IMG/VR virus record: IMGVR_UViG_3300030060_002456
Span: 1-41,757 of that record
DNA length: 41,757 bases
Source of the DNA: a virus
Direction: 5' to 3' (one strand)
Made by a program: the position numbers and the translations under genes. Under the pieces are notes generated by a model, which was not told where the DNA came from, searched no databases, and was given only the letters and a program-made list of their open reading frames with translations. Positions 6,995 to 11,813 of the stretch are shown here, one piece after another (position 1 is the first letter of the stretch; every line of letters starts with the position of its first letter).

Positions 6995-7067
6995 AAAAAA
7001 AAGAGAAATTAGAAGCAAGCATCTGTAGTGCGGGATTGTAATATGGGTTTGCTTACTTCTATTTCTC
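6995..7067 (-). terminator. Long-stem Rho-independent terminator F
   Basis: GAGAAATTAGAAGCAAGCA (7003-7021) pairs with TGCTTACTTCTATTTCTC (7050-7067): 18 pairs with one bulged T. The single C-A mismatch of rightward RNA is a U-G wobble in leftward RNA. In leftward sense it ends with eight U. The 28-base apical loop is GC-richer than its surroundings. The stem is far longer than an ordinary terminator needs. Confidence 0.75.
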
Positions 7068-7069
7068 AA

Positions 7070-7292
7070 TTCTTTGGGGCGAACCATCTGTTATTTTCGA
7101 GGTGTATTGAGTGATCAGCCATGTCGTCCCCCGACCATGTTAGTATATTGTCAACATCGTCCACCAAGATGTATTGAAAATACTTAGGTCATCATCCTTA
7201 CCTCTTCATTCCTTTGTTTCAGAGTTGGACTAAGTTTTGGCATACTTTGTCAGTGCTCTCGAGATGCATTTAAACTGATCCTGCGTATGCCA
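7070..7292 (-). ncRNA. Structured RNA element E
   Basis: This is the rest of the gap 6967-7300, which contains no credible gene. TGGCATAC (7238-7245) pairs with GTATGCCA (7285-7292), enclosing TCAGT/ACTGA (7250-7278) and the palindrome TCTCGAGA. A second hairpin is AGTAT/ATACT (7142-7146, 7180-7184) enclosing ACATC/GATGT, and a third is CATGTCG/CGACCATG (7120-7139) with one bulge. It starts nine bases after the stop of the 69-residue gene and leads into terminator F, so gene, folded region and terminator form one unit as elsewhere. No known RNA family was recognised. Confidence 0.5.
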
Positions 7293-7300
7293 GGCAACAT

Positions 7301-7510
7301 TTACATTAATCTTAATCTATTTTTAGCATATATAACTTTTGATGATAACATTCTTTCATCTTCGTTATATCTACCTCTCATTATAACTTTTTGTATAGAT
7401 CTATTTTCACGTATATATGATTTAAGTTCATACTTATTCATTATTCTTATCTCGTCAAAATTATTATCTACATTAAATACTGTTCTTATTATTGCTGCTC
7501 TTGTGCTCAT
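7301..7510 (-). CDS. 69-residue basic protein, unknown
   Basis: A small basic protein (MSTRAAIIRTVFNVDNN ... AKNRLRLM) with no motif I recognise. The ATG at 7510 overlaps the stop of the upstream gene as TAATG and has AAGGAGAG upstream. It is the last gene of a four-gene unit starting at 8243, and its stop lies nine bases before structured element E. Confidence 0.7.
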   Translation of the reverse strand: MSTRAAIIRTVFNVDNNFDEIRIMNKYELKSYIRENRSIQKVIMRGRYNEDERMLSSKVIYAKNRLRLM

Positions 7511-7755
7511 TATTGCTCTCCTTTAAATTTCTCATATTTATTAAAGTAATCATCTGTTACTTCTACTTGTATTAATTCAGGTTCGTTACCTAAATGATAC
7601 AAAAAAAAAGAGAAATCTAAATCTTCGTCAAGATAAACATTGTCATTTTTTACATATGAACTTGATGAGATGAAGTCAAGCAATCCTAACCTTGCAAGTT
7701 CTGATTTCTTGACCTCAACCCATCCTTTTGTATCTCCTACAAAATGTCTATACAT
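7510..7755 (-). CDS. 81-residue acidic protein, unknown
   Basis: I take the ATG at 7755, giving 81 residues (MYRHFVGDTKGWVEV...). It lies in an eight-base overlap (ATGTATAG) with the stop of the upstream gene, the same arrangement as at 4671-4678 and 8643-8650. A longer form from 7797 is possible but would overlap the upstream gene by 50 bases; AAAGGAG is about 15 bases from 7755, and a TTG at 7764 would have better spacing, so the start is not certain. The C terminus is acidic and aromatic. No family recognised. Confidence 0.7.
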   Translation of the reverse strand: MYRHFVGDTKGWVEVKKSELARLGLLDFISSSSYVKNDNVYLDEDLDFSFFLYHLGNEPELIQVEVTDDYFNKYEKFKGEQ

Positions 7756-8044
7756 CAATGACAACAGGTTCTCCTTTACCATCTGATGTATATACAATTA
7801 ATGACAAGTTTTTAAACACAGACAATGTATTTATAACTTGTAGTAGTTGTTGATGTGATAAATTGTGTTTTACAGCCATTTGCTCTGCATCTTTAAATAT
7901 TTCTACATTATATTTACAATCAGATCTAAATGAGTTTACCACATTTCTGCTTACATTTTTTGTAGCTCTGTACAAATTTGCTATACCCCAAGTTGTATGT
8001 GCAAATATTTTTGAAAGTACAGATAGTATTGTTAGTTTACTCAT
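7748..8044 (-). CDS. 98-residue protein, unknown
   Basis: A 98-residue protein with an N-terminal semi-hydrophobic helix (MSKLTILSVLSKIFAHTTWGIANLYRA), a basic middle (TKNVSRNVVNSFRSD), and a helical C-terminal half. The N terminus is not hydrophobic enough to be a clear membrane segment, but could associate peripherally. AAAGGAGG precedes the ATG by five bases. It overlaps its upstream neighbour by eight bases and its downstream neighbour likewise. No family recognised. Confidence 0.75.
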   Translation of the reverse strand: MSKLTILSVLSKIFAHTTWGIANLYRATKNVSRNVVNSFRSDCKYNVEIFKDAEQMAVKHNLSHQQLLQVINTLSVFKNLSLIVYTSDGKGEPVVIDV

Positions 8045-8243
8045 CTTTACCTCCTTTGAACATATCTATATTTTTACTTTGGTAATAGTCTCTTTTGCTT
8101 GAATGATAATATTCCCATATTGGTATTCTTTGTGCTATTATATTACTCATATGTTCAAGTTTAGGTAGTTGATTTTCATCAAATCCTAAATCACGACCTC
8201 CTTCGTCAAGAAAGTCCATTACTTTATTTTTCATTTTTCCCAT
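8037..8243 (-). CDS. 68-residue protein, unknown
   Basis: A short, mixed-charge protein (MGKMKNKVMDFLDEGGRDLGF ... MFKGGKDE) with AAGGAG before its ATG. It is the first gene of the unit 8243-to-7301, following the terminator at 8284-8315. No motif recognised. Confidence 0.7.
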   Translation of the reverse strand: MGKMKNKVMDFLDEGGRDLGFDENQLPKLEHMSNIIAQRIPIWEYYHSSKRDYYQSKNIDMFKGGKDE

Positions 8244-8283
8244 ATCTCTCCTTTGTAAGGGTTATAATTTACAAAAAAACAAC

Positions 8284-8315
8284 AAAAAAAAGGAGCAATT
8301 TCTGCTCCTCTTTTT
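8284..8315 (-). terminator. Bidirectional Rho-independent terminator
   Basis: AGGAGCA (8291-8297) pairs with TGCTCCT (8303-8309) around a five-base loop. Eight A on the left and a T-run on the right would serve as U-tracts in either direction; the genes here run leftward. Confidence 0.85.
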
Positions 8316-8337
8316 ACATCAACGAATGCATTACCCG

Positions 8338-8385
8338 ATCTGTTTTAGATATAATTAGAATAGTTGGGTTGATTCTATTACAGAT
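8338..8385 (-). ncRNA. Small folded element I after the 87-residue gene
   Basis: ATCTGT (8338-8343) pairs with ACAGAT (8380-8385) and encloses TAGAAT/ATTCTA (8356-8361, 8372-8377). It begins two bases after the stop codon of the gene at 8387 and is followed by a terminator, the same order seen in the larger gaps. Confidence 0.4.
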
Positions 8386-8386
8386 G

Positions 8387-8650
8387 TTAATCGCCTATTC
8401 CTATAACAGGGAATATTTCGCTATCTTCCTTGTTTGCATGATACATAGCTCCAGCATCATTTCCTTCATCATCAGCTTGTGGGTATAACCAAGTACCATC
8501 ACTTAATTTAAATGCTACTGGTCTATTACCCCATCTCATATGTTCTGCTTCTTCATCAGACATATATTCAACTGCTACTATTTGCTTTCCTAAGACTCGT
8601 TTTTCCGCTATTTCAGTCCACCTATCTTGAATCTCACGTTTTTTACTCAT
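8387..8650 (-). CDS. Conserved small phage protein (DGTWLYP...DDEGN family)
   Basis: Start at 8650 gives 87 residues; it overlaps the upstream stop by eight bases (ATGAGTAA). A start at 8668 is in frame but has no better ribosome site. The core, LGKQIVAVEYMSDEEAEHMRWGNRPVAFKLSDG followed by TWLYPQADDEGNDAGAMY, matches a small family I have seen in phages and environmental bacteria without a known function; the pattern R-P-V-x-x-x-L-x-D-G-T-x-L-x-P-x-x-D-D-E-G-N is characteristic. Probably a compact beta-rich domain. Confidence 0.75.
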   Translation of the reverse strand: MSKKREIQDRWTEIAEKRVLGKQIVAVEYMSDEEAEHMRWGNRPVAFKLSDGTWLYPQADDEGNDAGAMYHANKEDSEIFPVIGIGD

Positions 8651-8849
8651 CCGTTTCCCTTTCTTCATTTATCATTGTAAAAGTTTTATCATTCATTATT
8701 TCTATTATTATCTCTACGATAATATATCTTGCTCTTGCTGATAAATCTCTGTTTGCTCTTTTCATAAATTGATAAAAGTCTTTTTCACCCATTATTTCTA
8801 CATTGCTATGTTGTATAAATAGTTCTTTATATAATTTTAAGTAGTTCAT
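8643..8849 (-). CDS. 68-residue protein with MNxLKLYKELF N terminus
   Basis: The product starts MNYLKLYKELF, almost the same as the protein at 4278-4454, then diverges. The rest is helical and contains YIIVEIIIEIMN, a short aliphatic stretch. The ribosome site is weak. It leads a two-gene unit with the 87-residue protein and follows the terminator at 8879-8911. The shared N-terminal block with its 24 identical bases suggests duplication or a selected N-terminal peptide. Function unknown. Confidence 0.7.
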   Translation of the reverse strand: MNYLKLYKELFIQHSNVEIMGEKDFYQFMKRANRDLSARARYIIVEIIIEIMNDKTFTMINEERETDE

Positions 8850-8878
8850 TTTTTTTCCCGTGTACGTTAAGTAGTAAC

Positions 8879-8911
8879 AAAAAAAAAGAGAGCCGTGAGG
8901 CTCTCTCTTTT
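8879..8911 (-). terminator. Rho-independent terminator
   Basis: AGAGAGCC (8887-8894) pairs with GGCTCTCT (8899-8906) around a four-base loop, eight perfect pairs, with nine A on the left (U-tract in leftward RNA) and CTTTT on the right. It ends the single-gene unit at 8919-9209. Confidence 0.9.
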
Positions 8912-8918
8912 ATACTAA

Positions 8919-9209
8919 TTATTTAGTACTTAGATTTGGAACTAATTTAATAGTTACCATATCATCTTCTGCATTTAACTCATCACGCCAAATTACATAA
9001 GAATTTCCCGAACCCGACAATCTAATATTGCCTCTAAAGTTTAGATTTTCTTTTAATGTATCTAAACATTCAGGATACGGATCTTCTGTCAATGATAAAT
9101 TATTAGACTCAATTGGAACTGATATAAAATCTACATCTTTGTTCATTGATTTATGTTTAATATTATCATCATTTTCTTGTTTCTGCCAACATATAACTTT
9201 GATATCCAT
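8919..9209 (-). CDS. 96-residue acidic protein, unknown
   Basis: A 96-residue protein: basic first twenty residues, then an acidic middle (ESNNLSLTEDPYPECLDTLKENL) and a beta-rich end (GNIRLSGSGNSYVIW, MVTIKLVPNLS). AAGGAT is the ribosome site. It stands alone between terminators at 9260-9298 and 8879-8911, so it has its own promoter or depends on read-through. No family recognised. Confidence 0.7.
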   Translation of the reverse strand: MDIKVICWQKQENDDNIKHKSMNKDVDFISVPIESNNLSLTEDPYPECLDTLKENLNFRGNIRLSGSGNSYVIWRDELNAEDDMVTIKLVPNLSTK

Positions 9210-9259
9210 TTGAATATCCTTTCTGCTTATAATAAGCGTTTATTTAACTAACATAACAT

Positions 9260-9298
9260 AAAAAAAGAGAGCGTATGTGATACAAATTACGCTTTTTA
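9260..9298 (-). terminator. Bidirectional terminator
   Basis: AGCGTA (9270-9275) pairs with TACGCT (9288-9293); a run of A precedes and TTTTT follows. In leftward RNA the stem is followed by CUCUUUUUUU. Confidence 0.7.
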
Positions 9299-9325
9299 TT
9301 CATTGGCTTTTTTGTTTGTAAAAAT

Positions 9326-9451
9326 AGAGAGATTAGAGAGGCTACCATAATTACTCTCAGAATTCATAGCGGACTCCCGTGCTTTTTGAGTTATTATTTA
9401 ACCTCCACCTAAATGTAGCCCAACATTATAACCTCACCTCTCTAATTCTCT
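9326..9451 (-). ncRNA. Structured RNA element H
   Basis: AGAGATTAGAGAGG (9328-9341) pairs with CCTCTCTAATTCTCT (9437-9451): 14 pairs with one bulge, closing a domain of about 125 bases. Inside are GGCTAC/GTAGCC (9340-9345, 9415-9420), ATAATTACTC/GAGTTATTAT (9347-9356, 9388-9397; nine of ten pair), and GG/CC around 9370, so a stem of stacked helices can form. An alternative hairpin AATGT/ACATT (9412-9427) competes with GTAGCC. A run of A lies just left of the outer stem. Part of the 329-base gap 9210-9538, which holds no gene. Confidence 0.55.
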
Positions 9452-9464
9452 TTTTTTAAGCATA

Positions 9465-9535
9465 AATAAAGAGTATAACCTTGCTCGGTAGTCCTATTTC
9501 ATACTGACGTGAGACTCACAGGTTATATCTTTATT
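9465..9535 (-). ncRNA. Structured RNA element G
   Basis: AATAAAGAGTATAACCT (9465-9481) pairs with AGGTTATATCTTTATT (9520-9535), sixteen pairs with one bulged G. The 38-base interior has GTGA-GAC-TCAC and TAGT/ACTG options. It begins three bases after the stop of the zinc-ribbon gene at 9539-9697 and is followed in leftward sense by element H. Confidence 0.55.
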
Positions 9536-9538
9536 ATT

Positions 9539-9697
9539 TTATATGCCTTTCCATTTATAATCGTCTATACAATCATTACATATTGGATTATCTCTGCAAT
9601 CACTTTTAATTAATTCTACTTTACACATATCATTGCAATAATCACATTCTATCCAACTATTTAAATAGTCTTTAATAACGTTGCCTATTGTTGTCAT
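9539..9697 (-). CDS. 52-residue zinc-ribbon protein
   Basis: ATG at 9697 follows GAGGT at seven bases and gives 52 residues: a short helix (MTTIGNVIKDYLNSWIE), then CDYC at 18-21, a further C, a C in KSDCRDN, and CNDC near 40-43. Four cysteines in two CxxC pairs can bind one zinc. The frame stays open upstream to 9790, but those 31 codons read across folded element J and have no ribosome site, so I exclude them. Function unknown. Confidence 0.75.
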   Translation of the reverse strand: MTTIGNVIKDYLNSWIECDYCNDMCKVELIKSDCRDNPICNDCIDDYKWKGI

Positions 9698-9736
9698 AGT
9701 AACCTCTATTTTTTTAACAGAACACAAAAAAAGAGG

Positions 9737-9801
9737 AAGCCAACTAGAAGAAAGATTACTATTGGTATTGATTGACACATCTGCTTTCAACTAATTGGCT
9801 T
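9737..9801 (-). ncRNA. Structured RNA element J with U-tract
   Basis: AAGCCAACTAG (9737-9747) can pair with CTAATTGGCTT (9791-9801): eleven pairs in leftward RNA, one of them a U-G wobble that would be a C-A mismatch in rightward RNA. Leftward RNA then reads CCUCUUUUUUUGUG, so the element ends like a terminator. Confidence 0.5.
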
Positions 9802-9849
9802 TATAATGAAGTATGTAGAAGATATTAGGAATATAATGAACATTATACA

Positions 9850-9886
9850 CAAAAAAAGAGCAAACTAATTAATAGTATGCTCTTAT
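9850..9886 (-). terminator. Rho-independent terminator, repeated copy 1
   Basis: AGAGCA (9857-9862) pairs with TGCTCT (9878-9883), extended inside by ACTA/TAGT around a TTAA loop; seven A lie to the left. A near copy occurs at 10066-10101. Confidence 0.85.
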
Positions 9887-9889
9887 ATT

Positions 9890-10042
9890 TTAGTTAGTTA
9901 TATCTTTTATTGTTAAAGGATTATTTCCATATTCTATAAAATCGAAGCAATCTTTACAAACTTTAATTACTCCTAATGAACAACAAGGACAAGATACGTT
10001 TTTAAAAGTATTTATTTTTTCTTTACATTTACTGCAATTCAT
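9890..10042 (-). CDS. 50-residue zinc-finger microprotein
   Basis: ATG at 10042 follows AAGGAGG. The product has CSKC at residues 3-6, CPCC at 18-21 and CKDC at 29-32, eight... six to seven cysteines in 50 residues, enough for one zinc ribbon and part of a second. The C-terminal end is EYGNNPLTIKDITN. It is a single-gene unit between two almost identical terminators. Function unknown; nucleic-acid or protein binding is possible. Confidence 0.75.
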   Translation of the reverse strand: MNCSKCKEKINTFKNVSCPCCSLGVIKVCKDCFDFIEYGNNPLTIKDITN

Positions 10043-10065
10043 TACGCCTCCTTTTAATTATACAT

Positions 10066-10101
10066 AAAAAAAGAGCACACTAACAAGTAGTATGCTCTTT
10101 G
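10066..10101 (-). terminator. Rho-independent terminator, repeated copy 2
   Basis: AGAGCA (10072-10077) pairs with TGCTCT (10093-10098), extended inside by ACTA/TAGT; one interior pair is U-G only in leftward RNA. Seven A lie to the left. Confidence 0.85.
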
Positions 10102-10105
10102 ATTG

Positions 10106-10261
10106 TTATCTGACGTTCATATCAGACATTTTACTTGCTTTACTTTGCTCTCTACCATTGTTAAATTCTTTATACATAGCCTTAAAAGGTTTAGTAGAAG
10201 GCTTAGGACAGTTATAAGATAATTGACCTAATTTGTAAGCAAGTTTAAGTAAATGTTTCAT
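10106..10261 (-). CDS. 51-residue basic protein, first leftward gene
   Basis: ATG at 10261 follows GAGGTAAC. The product (MKHLLKLAYKLGQLSYNC ... SKASKMSDMNVR) has a basic amphipathic N-terminal helix and a polar, lysine-rich remainder. No family recognised. It is the gene nearest the divergent control region and therefore probably one of the earliest transcribed. Confidence 0.65.
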   Translation of the reverse strand: MKHLLKLAYKLGQLSYNCPKPSTKPFKAMYKEFNNGREQSKASKMSDMNVR

Positions 10262-10345
10262 CGTGTTACCTCACGTTTAATTAACAATACATAAATAAAG
10301 AGTACATATTAATTTCAACGTAAATGTGTAGCACTCACAAATCAA

Positions 10346-10395
10346 TGTAAGGATTTAGTAAAAGATAACCTATCGTGTGTGTGTAAGGATTGAGT
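10346..10395. repeat. Pair of 14-base direct repeats
   Basis: TGTAAGGATTTAGT (10346-10359) and TGTAAGGATTGAGT (10382-10395) differ at one base and start 36 bases apart, with a GTGTGTGT run just before the second. They could be protein-binding sites on one face of the helix. Confidence 0.55.
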
Positions 10396-10457
10396 TAATC
10401 GTAGTCTCACCCCCTCCTGCCTCGGGGGACACACCACCGTTAGCTCACACGTGTGTT

Positions 10458-10483
10458 GGGCGAGGCGAGTGGGGTGGGTGGGG
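10458..10483 (+). other. G-quadruplex-type G-run cluster
   Basis: Four G-runs lie on the + strand: GGG (10458-10460), GGGG (10471-10474), GGG (10476-10478) and GGGG (10480-10483), with loops of ten, one and one bases. The long first loop makes a quadruplex possible but not certain. Confidence 0.45.
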
Positions 10484-10615
10484 ACATAGATTGGTGTGTG
10501 AGAATAGGTTGAATGGAACTAACGTAACCAACTCAACCTAATCGAACACCCCAACCCCTACATTCAAGGGGGGTAGGTTAACTGAATCTCTTCCACACTC
10601 ATTCTAAAATAAGTT

Positions 10616-10645
10616 TTGATATATAGCACTCTCCTTTTGTATATT
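10616..10645 (+). promoter_or_regulatory. Sigma70-like promoter for rightward genes
   Basis: TTGATA (10616-10621) and TATATT (10640-10645) each match the consensus at five of six positions with 18 bases between. The predicted start would fall at about 10652, which is the ATG of the next gene. Random matches are common in AT-rich DNA, so this is tentative. Confidence 0.35.
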
Positions 10646-10651
10646 ATATTT

Positions 10652-10837
10652 ATGACTAAGAAAAAGAAATATGCTATATTTGATATAAGCACTGGTAAAT
10701 TCGAGGAAAGTAAGGAAGATATAGACTTTGCAGAGTATCTGGAGATCATAGAAGCTGAAAAGCAGATAGCCAGACGTATTATCAAACAGAAGTTAGATAA
10801 AATTTCACCAAGTGACTATAAGGAGAGTACGGATTAA
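10652..10837 (+). CDS. 61-residue protein, first rightward gene
   Basis: I choose ATG at 10652 (MTKKKKYAIFDISTG...) over an in-frame ATG-less extension from 10616, which would read through the promoter-like sequence. The product has a basic N terminus, an acidic centre (EESKEDIDFAEYLEIIEAEKQ) and a basic helical end (ARRIIKQKLDKISPSDYKE), a coiled or helical protein. No Shine-Dalgarno site is visible, unlike most genes here, and the message may be leaderless. Function unknown; a regulatory or packaging role is suggested only by position before terminase. Confidence 0.6.
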   Translation: MTKKKKYAIFDISTGKFEESKEDIDFAEYLEIIEAEKQIARRIIKQKLDKISPSDYKESTD

Positions 10838-10895
10838 AGTAAGAGTAGACGTATATAGTAGAATACGTGGAAAGTAGAGATAACGTATACTTACT

Positions 10896-10925
10896 ACAAA
10901 CGTAATGTTTGAGCATTACGTTTGT
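10896..10925 (+). other. Perfect 12-bp inverted repeat
   Basis: ACAAACGTAATG (10896-10907) and CATTACGTTTGT (10914-10925) pair perfectly around TTTGAG. There is no T-run after it in either direction, so it is not a plain terminator. It lies in the 200-base gap between the 61-residue gene and small terminase, amid several ACGT cores, and could be an operator, an RNA processing hairpin, or a packaging signal. Confidence 0.7.
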
Positions 10926-11039
10926 AAGAGTAGTAGGAGTTAACGTAATAGAAAAGAAATTAACATTATTAATAGTATTATGGCTAATAGACAAGTTAGT
11001 TATGTTAATTATGTTTATGTTCTTTAATTAAGGAGGTAT

Positions 11040-11813
11040 ATGGATACAATTAGAAGAAGAATAGCTGGGAAAGTAAGAAGCTATGAGGTATATACGAAAG
11101 ATGAAGCTAATAAGCTAGGATATGCGTATATAGATTGGAGACATGCAGATGAGGGAGATCTTGCAGTGTCAGATGATGGGTATGTTAGCGATTGTATATC
11201 TAAAAATATATATACTGATAAGAAAGGCAGAACTAAGACCTTTATTAAGTGCGCACATGGCGTACAATGGGTAACAAGTAAGTCTAAGTTTTTATATGAG
11301 CCTAATAAAGCAGCAGGAGTTTACTCACATGTTAAACCTAGTAGGTGGGAAGATAAAGAAGCTAGGACAACAAGAGCTAAAAATGCAGTAAATGCTTATG
11401 TTACGGACATAATTAAAGGCGAAAAGCCTGATTGGGAGATGATTGGTAAGATATATAGACCAGATCAGAAATGTCCAGAGGCTACAGTAAGAAGATTATT
11501 TAAAAAACAGAGGATAGTAGACATGGTAGAGAAAAAGTTAAAAGAAATACTGATAGATAAGGGTATTACGCAAGAACAAGTACTTGATTTGCAATTAGAA
11601 GCTATTGATTTAGCTAGAGCTAAAGGTGATGTGTCTAATATGCTACGTGTTGCAGATAACTTTATGGATCTATTAAGTATGAAGCCAGGTAAAGTAGTAA
11701 CAACAGATACTATGGAACTTGATATGAGTAATAAGATTATAGATGCAATTGAATCAGAAGATAAAAAATTAAAACTAGAGAGAAAAGTTGAAGAAAGAGA
11801 AGATACTCAATAA
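11040..11813 (+). CDS. terS: Terminase small subunit
   Basis: A 257-residue protein directly before large terminase, behind AAGGAGG. The N-terminal 100 residues (DTIRRRIAGKVRSYEVYTKDEANKLGYAYIDWR...) look like a separate domain; the middle part (PDWEMIGKIYRPDQK, then CPEATVRRLFKKQRIVDMVEK) resembles a helix-turn-helix DNA-binding unit; the C-terminal part (GITQEQVLDLQLEAIDLARAKGDVSNMLRVADNFMDLLSM) is the helical segment common in such subunits. It would recognise the packaging site and hand DNA to the large subunit. The last codons overlap the next gene by 26 bases. The extended N terminus is longer than in many small terminases. Assignment rests on motif type and context. Confidence 0.75.
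   Translation: MDTIRRRIAGKVRSYEVYTKDEANKLGYAYIDWRHADEGDLAVSDDGYVSDCISKNIYTDKKGRTKTFIKCAHGVQWVTSKSKFLYEPNKAAGVYSHVKPSRWEDKEARTTRAKNAVNAYVTDIIKGEKPDWEMIGKIYRPDQKCPEATVRRLFKKQRIVDMVEKKLKEILIDKGITQEQVLDLQLEAIDLARAKGDVSNMLRVADNFMDLLSMKPGKVVTTDTMELDMSNKIIDAIESEDKKLKLERKVEEREDTQ

Larger units (their letters stand above)
10262..10651. other. Divergent intergenic region with GC-rich island
   Basis: This 390-base stretch separates leftward from rightward genes and has no credible reading frame. About 10405-10565 is strikingly GC-rich in an AT-rich genome: CTCACCCCC, GCCTCG, CGAGGC, ACACGTGTGT, and G-runs. GCCTCG (10421-10426) can pair with CGAGGC (10461-10466), backed by CTCACCCC with GGGGTG, giving a large hairpin. 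AGGTTG/CAACCT (10506-10511, 10533-10538) and CCCCT/AGGGG near 10554-10571 are further pairings. Such a compositional island at the switch point, next to the small terminase gene, is a candidate for origin, control region, or packaging site. The sequence does not decide between these. Confidence 0.6.

Noticed and set aside
9698-9790. Longer start for the 52-residue zinc-ribbon gene
   Set aside because: The extra 31 codons lie over folded element J and its U-tract and have no ribosome site, whereas ATG 9697 has GAGGT at proper spacing.
2931-9801. Self-cleaving ribozyme (hammerhead, twister, HDV-like) or group I intron in the folded gaps
   Set aside because: I looked for the conserved core strings (such as CTGATGA with GAAA) in the leftward sense and did not find a convincing set; the genes on either side are intact and separate, so no intron is implied.
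2931-10101. CRISPR array
   Set aside because: The repeated A-run plus AGAG strings are terminators of variable spacing; there are no regular repeat-spacer units.
10564-10785. Leftward frame of 73 codons antisense to the first rightward gene
   Set aside because: It has no ribosome site, starts inside the promoter region of the rightward gene, and its composition is that of an antisense shadow.
10980-11027. 15-codon reading frame (MANRQVSYVNYVYVL) before small terminase
   Set aside because: No ribosome site, too short to judge, and no sign of an attenuator around it.
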